Source of the DNA: a virus
Virus record (IMG/VR): IMGVR_UViG_3300033154_000077
Location: 1-20,174 of that record
Length of the DNA stretch: 20,174 nucleotides
Reading direction: 5' to 3' (one strand)
Shown: one piece after another, positions 7,971 to 14,096 of the stretch
Layout of the letters: every line of letters begins with the position of its first letter
Numbering within the stretch: position 1 is the stretch's first letter
Translations under genes and position numbers: made by a program
Notes under the pieces: generated by a model
The model's database searches: none
What the model was told of the DNA's origin: nothing
The model's input: the letters and a program-made list of their open reading frames with translations, nothing else

Positions 7971-9559
7971 CGCTTGCCCATCCTCCCGATCGTGTAATCG
8001 AACCCGATGAAGTCTTCGATCGGCCCAGCCGTCGTGAAGTCCGAGTAGATGTACTTGCCTGCAACACGAGCCGGGATAACTCCGCTCGGGACCATGGCGC
8101 GAGACGACGTCGACGTAGCGGGGCCCCGCGCGACGTTGCGCCCGAACATGGCCCCCGTGATCTCGGCAGCCTCGCCGCTAAACACCGGGCGCACCGAGCG
8201 AATCATGCTGCGCCGGCTGTCCGGCATCTCGTAGTCCCCGGTGATGATCCTGCCGACCCTGATGTTGCCGCTCGTAAATGACGCAAGGTTGTGCTGGGTC
8301 GTGAAGACCGAGAGCACGTCGCGCGGCGAGGTGCCCGCGCCAAGCGTGTCCATGTCTACGCCGCCCAGGTCCGGCAGCCCGACGGTGTCCATGAGCAGGT
8401 CGCCGTAGGTGGCACCATCCAGTGCGAGATCTTCCGTGAAGGGCGGCGAGTTGAGCACCCACTCGTTGTCTTCCGGAATCGTCCACCACTGTTTGAGCTC
8501 GTAGTTGTACCCGAACAGCGAGTTGCCATCGCCAGGCGTTCCGCCAGTGGGCGGGTTGTTCCGGGTTCCCCTGGTGCCGCCTTCGAGCGGGCCAGTGCCG
8601 CGCTGCGGCAGCGACCAGACGATCGATCGCAGCTGGGCCGCGTGAGCGACGGAGCAGCGGGAATCGGCCTCTTCCCAATTCATATTGCCGAGGATTGTCT
8701 TGTCGACCTTCTCGAACCCGATGGGCGAAGTGCGAGCGCCATCGAAAACCAGGAACCCCTCCGCAGAGAGAAAGAAGACATTGTTCCCGACAGCGATTGC
8801 TGTACCAGGGACGATCGCGCCGCGCGAATCGTCGCGCTTGCGGAACGCGAAGAAGAGCGGAGCGCCGACATAGTCCATGCGCCATACCTGGCGCCTCCGG
8901 AACACTGCAGTGTAATCGGCTGCCGCGACGATCTGAGTCACCGGGCCGGCGTCGCCCTGCAGTATCTGGAAGTCGGATTGCCCGTTGATCGCTGTCGGGC
9001 TGGCGATGTCAGGCCAAAGTGTCGGGTCGCCCTGGACGCACCAGTGGATTCCGCCCTCCTGGGTACCGATGGCCCCACCGTTGACGGCCCCCTGGCCGAC
9101 GATGTTGCCGAGCACCAGGAACTCGCCGACCACCTCCATCGCGCCGGCAAGCGATGCGTTCGCGTTTAGGTCTGCGAATTGGACACCGGGCCCGGTGCTG
9201 ATTTGCACTGGGTCGGACTTGTTGGTCGCGAATCGCGCGTTGCCGTAGACGTTGAGCTCCCAGTGGTCGGTGGGGCTGAGCGTGTAGCCCGCCGCCCTCG
9301 AGATCTCGGGCATCGTGAAGCCGCTGCTCTCGTAGAGCTCCGCGGCCGTGCCGGCCAGCGTGACGTCCGAGCCGGCCTGGGTTCGAAGGCGCCTTGCGCC
9401 GCGGCACTCTGCAATCAGAGCGAGGAGCTCGGAGTTCTCCAGCGCCGGCATGCCCTGCCAGCCGGCGAGCGATGGCGTGAGATTGGACACGACGCGCAAG
9501 CCAGGAGACGCCACCTGCTTCTGATCGGGCAGCCACTCCCCGAACGCAATATCGGGCAT
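7967..9559 (-). CDS. Tail nozzle-like protein (P22 gp10-type position)
   Basis: A 530-residue beta-rich protein placed directly after the adaptor, the position of the P22 gp10-type nozzle in short-tailed phages. The opening, MPDIAFGEWLPDQ through NLTPSLAGWQGMPA, resembles such proteins, and the interior holds repeated strand-loop units (GEFLVLGN, VAAADYTAVFRRRQVWRM, AVGNNVFFLSAEGFLVFDG) that look like beta-propeller blades. A low-complexity Gly/Asn/Pro loop occurs about 333-348. One base separates the ATG from the adaptor stop. It would form the tube at the portal end, through which DNA leaves. Assignment rests on synteny and pattern, with no direct search. Confidence 0.78.
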   Translation of the reverse strand: MPDIAFGEWLPDQKQVASPGLRVVSNLTPSLAGWQGMPALENSELLALIAECRGARRLRTQAGSDVTLAGTAAELYESSGFTMPEISRAAGYTLSPTDHWELNVYGNARFATNKSDPVQISTGPGVQFADLNANASLAGAMEVVGEFLVLGNIVGQGAVNGGAIGTQEGGIHWCVQGDPTLWPDIASPTAINGQSDFQILQGDAGPVTQIVAAADYTAVFRRRQVWRMDYVGAPLFFAFRKRDDSRGAIVPGTAIAVGNNVFFLSAEGFLVFDGARTSPIGFEKVDKTILGNMNWEEADSRCSVAHAAQLRSIVWSLPQRGTGPLEGGTRGTRNNPPTGGTPGDGNSLFGYNYELKQWWTIPEDNEWVLNSPPFTEDLALDGATYGDLLMDTVGLPDLGGVDMDTLGAGTSPRDVLSVFTTQHNLASFTSGNIRVGRIITGDYEMPDSRRSMIRSVRPVFSGEAAEITGAMFGRNVARGPATSTSSRAMVPSGVIPARVAGKYIYSDFTTAGPIEDFIGFDYTIGRMGKR

Positions 9560-9560
9560 C

Positions 9561-10211
9561 TCAGTATCTCACCCCGCCCCTGTGCTCCACCGGACCCGAG
9601 CGCGGGCGCATCACGGCGCCGGGCCGGAACTTCCCGCGAGAGTCTGCGGAGACCAGGCTTCCGACGGCCCGCTCGTACATCTTCACCCAGGTGCCCAACC
9701 GCTCATCGTCGATCACATACGGCATCGCCTCGAGCAGCGAGCCGTAGAGGTAGATGTCGGGCGCCTGGACGAGCAGCCAGTTGGTCGTATTGGTCGCCGA
9801 GAGCGCCGGGATCTTGGCCAAGTACTCGAGCGCGGATGTGTAGGTCCCCGCGGCCACTCCGGTGGGATCTGGGCGCCAGAGTGCGTTCGTCCCCACGATG
9901 GCGTAGGCACGAGGCGGACCACCCGACTTGGACATTCCGAGGAGTTTAAGCGCGGAGACGCACTCCGCGGTGTAGGGCTGACCCGCGGTGGTGATCTGCC
10001 AGGCGATGGCCTCGATGTAGTCGACCGGCAGCGGCACCGCCTCGGCGTCGATGTCTGGCGTGGCAGCGTTGTGCATCCACCGGACCGAGACCTCGCGGTT
10101 CACCCTGGCCTCGCAGAGGGTGATGAAGTCCGTGATCTTTCCGGTGACCTCCTCCTGCTCGAGGTAGTCTTCGATGGTGGTCTGGAGCTCTGAGTAGTTA
10201 CCGAACGGCAC
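9561..10211 (-). CDS. Head-to-tail adaptor protein (SU10/P22 gp4-like)
   Basis: A 216-residue protein matching the phage adaptor pattern: YSELQTTIEDYLEQEEVTG and ITDFITLCEARVNREVSVRW near the start, a PVDYIEAIAW segment, PPRAYAIVG, then the strong LEYLAKIPALSATNTTNWLL and APDIYLYGSLLEAMPYVIDD motifs (about 130-170). It would dock twelve copies below the portal and bridge to the nozzle. The GTG start abuts the upstream TAG with no gap, so coupling is likely. Length and order (before the nozzle-like gene) agree with the family. Confidence 0.87.
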   Translation of the reverse strand: MPFGNYSELQTTIEDYLEQEEVTGKITDFITLCEARVNREVSVRWMHNAATPDIDAEAVPLPVDYIEAIAWQITTAGQPYTAECVSALKLLGMSKSGGPPRAYAIVGTNALWRPDPTGVAAGTYTSALEYLAKIPALSATNTTNWLLVQAPDIYLYGSLLEAMPYVIDDERLGTWVKMYERAVGSLVSADSRGKFRPGAVMRPRSGPVEHRGGVRY

Positions 10212-10568
10212 CTAGATTCTCCCCGGCGCTGTCCTCAAGTCGCTCCACGAATTGTCGTTGAGGCGGCGCATGATTCGTGCCTTGTCCTCGTCGTTCCAGC
10301 GGTAGAAGTTGATGTCCTCTTCCTTCGCCCACTTCTCGATCAGCGCGACCGGGATCTGCGCGACGCGCACCCACTCCTGCCCGTTCCAGAGCGACCCGGA
10401 AGAGTTGTCCACGTTCCGGAGCGCCTTGTTGATGTCGAGGATCTCTTCGCATTCCTGCTCGACGGAAAACTCGATCGTGTGTTTGCCGTGCGTGTTCAGG
10501 CGCATCTTTCGAGACACGCCAGTGCCTGGCGTCGAGATGTCTTCCCATGGCGTGTAGGCGCCCGGCAT
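10212..10568 (-). CDS. Conserved small phage protein between capsid and adaptor genes (118 aa)
   Basis: A 118-residue protein. The start is the ATG at 10568, overlapping the TGA of the upstream gene by one base; a longer in-frame reading to 10694 has no better site and would overlap that gene heavily. The pattern ECEEILDINKALRN, VAQIPVALIEKWAKEEDI, and MRRLNDNSWSDLRTAPGRI is one I recognise as recurrent in phage head-neck regions, but I cannot name it. No membrane segment or signal is visible. Position suggests a head or head-tail joining accessory. Confidence 0.77.
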   Translation of the reverse strand: MPGAYTPWEDISTPGTGVSRKMRLNTHGKHTIEFSVEQECEEILDINKALRNVDNSSGSLWNGQEWVRVAQIPVALIEKWAKEEDINFYRWNDEDKARIMRRLNDNSWSDLRTAPGRI

Positions 10569-10900
10569 CAGGCGACCTCCCGAATGCCCTCGAACCAGAT
10601 GCCGTCCATGTCTTGGATCGTCACGTCGAACCGGATCCACTGGGCAGACAGACGGACGGCGACCGCAATTTGCGCGTTGCTCCCAACCGTCCACACGTAC
10701 TGGTCAGCGTCGTCCTGGTCGAAGTAGGTATGCCAGTTGGTCCCGTCTGGCGACACCTCCATCGCTACTACCGCGCCGCTTACGGCGGCTCGGTCCAGGT
10801 AGACGATCCCCTTGGTGAACTCGGAAACCTCGAGTGCGTCCGACTGGTTGCCGGCTGCTACCGCTCCGAACGCGTGTATGCTGTGTCTGCGATTCGGCAT
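10568..10900 (-). CDS. Small capsid-adjacent paralogue (110 aa)
   Basis: A 110-residue beta-rich protein. I place the start at the ATG at 10900 because GGGAGG lies nine bases upstream; a TTG at 10909 would leave no spacing. It shares its first residues (MPNRRHxI), the SEFTKGI segment, a SPDGTNWHTYF motif and the ending EGIREVA with the 179-residue protein next to it, so these are tandem paralogues. Location just after the capsid gene suggests a capsid decoration, head fibre or other virion accessory role; that is inference. The ending is coupled to the next gene by TGATG. Confidence 0.75.
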   Translation of the reverse strand: MPNRRHSIHAFGAVAAGNQSDALEVSEFTKGIVYLDRAAVSGAVVAMEVSPDGTNWHTYFDQDDADQYVWTVGSNAQIAVAVRLSAQWIRFDVTIQDMDGIWFEGIREVA

Positions 10901-10901
10901 G

Positions 10902-11441
10902 TTAGGCAACCTCCCTGATGCCTTCGATGTACACGTAATTGCAATCCGCCGTGTCTACGAGCATCCTGACGTGCTTTGGCAAGATCTCGATCTGGTACGA
11001 CTCGAGCGCCGTAGTGAGCGTGTATCTGCCCCTGACGCCATTTGGCCGATACAGGATGAACCATGAGACGCCACCGTTAGGCGAGCAGAACACCTCGACG
11101 CGCGTCCCTATCCCGCTGATGTGAAGGATCCCTTTCGTGAACTCGGACAGGTGAATCTCCGGCGTGAGTGTTTGGACGACCGTCCCGGTTTCCGTCGCAA
11201 CCCAGGTGTCTGTGAAGTCGAAGGTGTTCGGTCCGGTAGCCGTGACCAACCTGTTCGAGCCGTTGTAGTTCGTCGTCCCGCTGATCGTGACTCTTCCGCC
11301 AGTGCTGATCGTGTGGCCAGCTACGGTGGCTCTGACATCACCGGCTGCTCCGCCGAGTAGGCTTGCATCGGCGAATGCAGTGATCGAGTCGGTAAGCGTG
11401 GTCGCGCCCAGGAACTTGATCCCGTGTCTTCGATTCGGCAT
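10902..11441 (-). CDS. Capsid-adjacent paralogue with inserted FCCH-like domain (179 aa)
   Basis: A 179-residue protein started at the ATG at 11441, which has GAGGGGAG upstream; the longer in-frame extension to 11594 overlaps the capsid gene and is not credible. Residues about 35-90 (HTISTGGRVTISGTTNYN, then NTFDFTDTWVATETG) fit the beta-barrel pattern that profile searches on phage proteins often label as ubiquitin-activating E1 FCCH-like; no ubiquitin function is implied. The flanks match the 110-residue neighbour: MPNRRHxI at the start, SEFTKGI at 99-105, a SPNGGVSWF motif at 120-128 and EGIREVA at the end. It is probably a virion surface protein. The domain name is from memory of the motif; the paralogy is directly visible. 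Confidence 0.78.
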   Translation of the reverse strand: MPNRRHGIKFLGATTLTDSITAFADASLLGGAAGDVRATVAGHTISTGGRVTISGTTNYNGSNRLVTATGPNTFDFTDTWVATETGTVVQTLTPEIHLSEFTKGILHISGIGTRVEVFCSPNGGVSWFILYRPNGVRGRYTLTTALESYQIEILPKHVRMLVDTADCNYVYIEGIREVA

Positions 11442-11461
11442 GCACAACTCCCCTCGCAAGA

Positions 11462-11520
11462 TGGGCGGCTCCTTGGAGCCGGGCGGGCTGAGAACCTGAC
11501 GGTTTCCCAGAAGCCGCCCA
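11462..11520 (-). promoter_or_regulatory. Structured spacer after the capsid gene
   Basis: The 92-bp gap between the capsid stop and the next start holds a perfect 9-bp inverted repeat, 11462-11470 with 11512-11520. Nested inside is a second palindrome at 11466-11481, CGGCTCCAAGGAGCCG on the minus strand. Both use the same bases near 11466-11470, so they are mutually exclusive. There is no T run, so it is not a standard terminator. It could slow read-through, protect the capsid message, or tune the next gene; this is inference. Confidence 0.5.
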
Positions 11521-11533
11521 CTTGCTGCGACCG

Positions 11534-12526
11534 CTATCCCTTCAGGTCGTAGACCGCGCCGTGTGCGAGCTCGTTGCACATCTCGAGCGTCCACTCGACC
11601 AGCATCTCGCGCTTGATCGAGTCGCCGACCTTGGCGAGATCGAACTGCTGCCAGGGCCGCAGATACGCCATCTTCATGTACTCGGGATCGAGTGCGAAGA
11701 CGATCGAGTCGAGCGTCGGCGATGCGGCGAGCGGGTAGATGTGCCGCGAGGGCACAACCCGGAGCTCACCGAAGTTGCTGACGTAGAGATCGACCGTGGC
11801 GTAGATCGTGCGCGCCGCCCTGTCCGAACGAGTGACACCGGAGGCGCCCACCGTCCCGACACCGTCCATCAGCGAGATGTTCGTCTTCTGCGTCGGACCG
11901 ACCAGCAGCACCGAGGGCTTCGCGCCCGCGGCCCATGCCAGCTGGATCACGCTGTCGACCATCCCCTGGGTGATCGTGCGTCCCGTGCCGTCCACTCGGA
12001 CGGTGGTGACACCGCTCGAGTACCCACCACCGGAGCCCACCGTGCTGATGTTCGTCTTGATCCAGGTCATCAGCGCCCCGGACTGTCGCGGTGTGTCCGC
12101 GTCCGTGACCTGAGCCTGGCTCGGCTGGTTCAGCCCCGTCATCGCGAAGTCGACGTCCTTCTTCAGCTCCCGCGCGGCCTTTGCAGCCTGGTACGCGAGC
12201 TCCGAGTCACGACCGTACTTCTCGGTGACTTCGAGCGTCCCCGTGACGTTGAACAGCTTGATCGAGATCTGCGTGTAGTTCTGCAGCAACGTGGTGGCGC
12301 CGACCGCGACATCCGTCGCGTCCTCGCCTTCGTTGTGAGCATTGGCAGCCGGATCTTCGAGAGCATCCGTCTGCCACTGGTGAAGCGTGCTGCCGGAAGA
12401 CGTCGTCCCAATCATGCTCAGGAGCGGAGTCTCCGTCGGGCTGATGTTGTGAATCAGATCGGAAACGTCTTCACGTTGTCCGTTCGCCTCGAGACTGTCG
12501 TAGAGATTGGCCGGAATGCCTGCCAT
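11534..12526 (-). CDS. Major capsid protein (SU10/DUF5309-type, HK97 fold)
   Basis: A 330-residue protein that matches the DUF5309/SU10-type capsid family: REDVSDLIHNISPTETPLLS at 18-37, HQWQTDALEDPAANAHNEGE about 49-68, then LLQNYTQISIKLFNVTGTLE, ELAYQAAKAARELKKDVDFA, and near the end SNFGELRVVPSRHIYPLAA and LRPWQQFDLAKVGDSIKREM. These proteins have the HK97 fold and form the icosahedral shell. It follows the scaffold gene, as expected. The ATG has GAGG in the preceding stop region (GTATGAGG), so coupling is likely. Size and segment order are normal for the family. Confidence 0.93.
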   Translation of the reverse strand: MAGIPANLYDSLEANGQREDVSDLIHNISPTETPLLSMIGTTSSGSTLHQWQTDALEDPAANAHNEGEDATDVAVGATTLLQNYTQISIKLFNVTGTLEVTEKYGRDSELAYQAAKAARELKKDVDFAMTGLNQPSQAQVTDADTPRQSGALMTWIKTNISTVGSGGGYSSGVTTVRVDGTGRTITQGMVDSVIQLAWAAGAKPSVLLVGPTQKTNISLMDGVGTVGASGVTRSDRAARTIYATVDLYVSNFGELRVVPSRHIYPLAASPTLDSIVFALDPEYMKMAYLRPWQQFDLAKVGDSIKREMLVEWTLEMCNELAHGAVYDLKG

Positions 12527-12538
12527 TTGAGAAAGACC

Positions 12539-13690
12539 TCATACGCGGCTCGCCCCAGCTGAAGCTCTGGACCTCTTCGCCCGTTCCTTCGCGAGGAACA
12601 CCGCTGCTGCGGCATCGCGAGAGTCCGGATGCTTCTCGAGGTTCGCCATTGCGACATCGACCTCTGACCGTTGCGTCTCCCCGGTATCGCGTGGCGATCC
12701 GGAACGTACTGGTCTCGGTTTCTTTGCCAGTGCTCTGCGGACTGCAGGTGCGGTCTTCCGTGTCGCCTTGTCGTATTCCTGTGCTTTCCACACAAGAGTG
12801 ACGTAGCGGTGGTCGTCGACCTGATCCCACTCCTCCGGACTGAGACCACCCCCGTCCGAAGCCAACGCGTAGCGACTGAGAGCGTCGTACTCTCTGTCGA
12901 AATTCTTCTTGAATCGCGGAACCTTGGCCGCGAGCGCCTCGCGCTCTGCAGGTACCCGAGCGGCCCGCTGCTCGTCGACTCTGCGAGCGGCCTCGGCCTC
13001 GGCGTTCTGCCTGAGCTGCGTGGCCTGGGCGATCGCGCCCTGCTTGCGCCGCATGTCTTCCATGCGCGCGGCGTACTCGCCGGGGTCGACAGCGCGCAGC
13101 TTCTCCATCTCCTGGGTGCTCGGGAGCACGCTCTGAAGGTGTGCCTGGAGCTCCGTAGCGAGTGCGGCATTCTGGGCCACCTGCTTCTCGAACGCCTGGT
13201 AGGCGCCGCCGACCTTGTCTTCGAACAGCCGGCGCTGCTCGCCGAGCTCCGTCGTCTTGGCCGTGTAGTCCTGCTGCCGCATGTAGCCTTCTTGGAGGTC
13301 CTGAAAGCTGACCTCGACGTCGTTCGGCAGCGTGATTCTGGCCTCGAGAGGGATTTCCAGGTCCTGGGGATCGCCCTGTGGCTCCGCCTGGCCAGGATCA
13401 GCCTGCGGCTCGGGTGCTTGGGCGTCCGGGTCGGCGTTCGGCTCTCCTGAGGGATCCTCGTCGGCCTTCTTGGGCTCGGGCTCGCCGTCGGCCTCTACGA
13501 GCTCGTCGAGCGACGTTTCCAGGGTCGTCGGCTCTCGCTGGGGCTCGGCGTCCGGATCCAGGGCCGGAAGGCCCGCAGCCGCGCGCACCTTGGCCTTGCG
13601 CGCCTGCTCCATGTCGAAAAAGGCTTTCGCGGCTTCGTCAACGCCTGCTGTAGGACTGTTTTGGCTCTCGAACGCGGGATCGGGCGGCAT
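12539..13690 (-). CDS. Capsid scaffolding protein
   Basis: A 383-residue, highly charged protein directly before the capsid gene, the normal place for a podovirus scaffold. Residues about 45-112 are Asp/Glu/Pro-rich. Then comes the motif ITLPNDVEVSFQDLQEGYMR (119-138) followed by RQQDYTAKTTELGEQRR, a signature of this scaffold type. Residues about 155-280 are Ala/Gln/Arg-rich coiled coil, and the basic C-terminal end would bind the coat protein. I start at the ATG at 13690 because GGAAAGG is five bases upstream; a GTG at 13696 leaves no spacing. The ribosome-binding site lies in a perfect hairpin, so its translation may be restrained. It is removed or released after assembly in the family. 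Confidence 0.86.
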   Translation of the reverse strand: MPPDPAFESQNSPTAGVDEAAKAFFDMEQARKAKVRAAAGLPALDPDAEPQREPTTLETSLDELVEADGEPEPKKADEDPSGEPNADPDAQAPEPQADPGQAEPQGDPQDLEIPLEARITLPNDVEVSFQDLQEGYMRQQDYTAKTTELGEQRRLFEDKVGGAYQAFEKQVAQNAALATELQAHLQSVLPSTQEMEKLRAVDPGEYAARMEDMRRKQGAIAQATQLRQNAEAEAARRVDEQRAARVPAEREALAAKVPRFKKNFDREYDALSRYALASDGGGLSPEEWDQVDDHRYVTLVWKAQEYDKATRKTAPAVRRALAKKPRPVRSGSPRDTGETQRSEVDVAMANLEKHPDSRDAAAAVFLAKERAKRSRASAGASRV

Positions 13691-13695
13691 ATTCA

Positions 13696-13713
13696 CCTTT
13701 CCGGGGGGAAAGG
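13696..13713 (-). promoter_or_regulatory. Hairpin covering the scaffold ribosome-binding site
   Basis: On the minus strand the sequence CCTTTCC, CCCC, GGAAAGG forms a perfect seven-base-pair stem with a four-base loop. The 3' arm is the predicted ribosome-binding site of the scaffold gene, five bases before its ATG. When folded, this would hide the site; ribosomes arriving from the upstream gene, which stops about 50 bases earlier, do not reach it. Sequence is visible; the regulatory role is inferred. Confidence 0.55.
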
Positions 13714-13742
13714 GAACGATTCGAGCCTAGTTTGCCTATTTT

Positions 13743-14096
13743 TCAGCCATCCGCAACTTTTTGTTGCGATTCGACGTACTTGGCACGCTCTTCTCTGGCC
13801 GTATTGAGGTACTCGACCACCGATTCGCGCCTCTTCCTGCGTTCGCTGAGCTTGTCGTGTTTTGCGACCAGCTGGTCCGTGGCGTTGCGCCCCAGAGTGA
13901 TCACGGCCAGCAGATAGGCCACAAACTCCTCCACCGCATGCGCTCGAAGCCGGGCGTTCCAGGCCTCATCGGCGTTGGTGGCTCCATGGAAGCTCTGCAG
14001 GGCCCACTCCTGCGTCGCGCCGATCGCGTCCTGCAGGATCGGGTTCTTCGAGACCGCGATGGCCTCCGCGCCGCGCTGTTCCGGTGTCCTGGGCAT
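13743..14096 (-). CDS. Small conserved-looking protein between portal and scaffold (117 aa)
   Basis: A 117-residue, mainly helical protein: NPILQDAIGATQEWALQSF, ADEAWNARLRAHAVEEFVAY, a short hydrophobic run AYLLAVITLG (residues about 59-68) and a charged tail KLSERRKRRESVVEYLNTAR. Similar small proteins often lie beside the portal in temperate and metagenomic podoviruses, but I do not know a name. It starts by the TGATG overlap with the portal stop, so it is coupled to it. It might be a packaging or scaffold accessory; no enzyme motif is present. Confidence 0.75.
   Translation of the reverse strand: MPRTPEQRGAEAIAVSKNPILQDAIGATQEWALQSFHGATNADEAWNARLRAHAVEEFVAYLLAVITLGRNATDQLVAKHDKLSERRKRRESVVEYLNTAREERAKYVESQQKVADG

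Noticed and set aside
10901-11594. Longer N-terminal starts at 11594 (179-aa protein) and at 10909 (110-aa protein)
   Set aside because: The first extends into the capsid gene; the second is a TTG directly touching the ribosome-binding site. The paralogues share MPNRRH exactly at the chosen ATGs.
11522-12562. A 346-codon plus-strand open frame
   Set aside because: It is the complement of the capsid gene, whose family match is strong.
13714-13765. AT-rich spot before the scaffold as a promoter
   Set aside because: No convincing -35/-10 pair with correct spacing could be made; AT content alone is not enough.
13752-13768. Hairpin CGCAAC-AAAAA-GTTGCG near the end of the 117-aa gene as a terminator
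   Set aside because: It lies inside coding sequence, has a weak six-base-pair stem and no T run after it on the minus strand.
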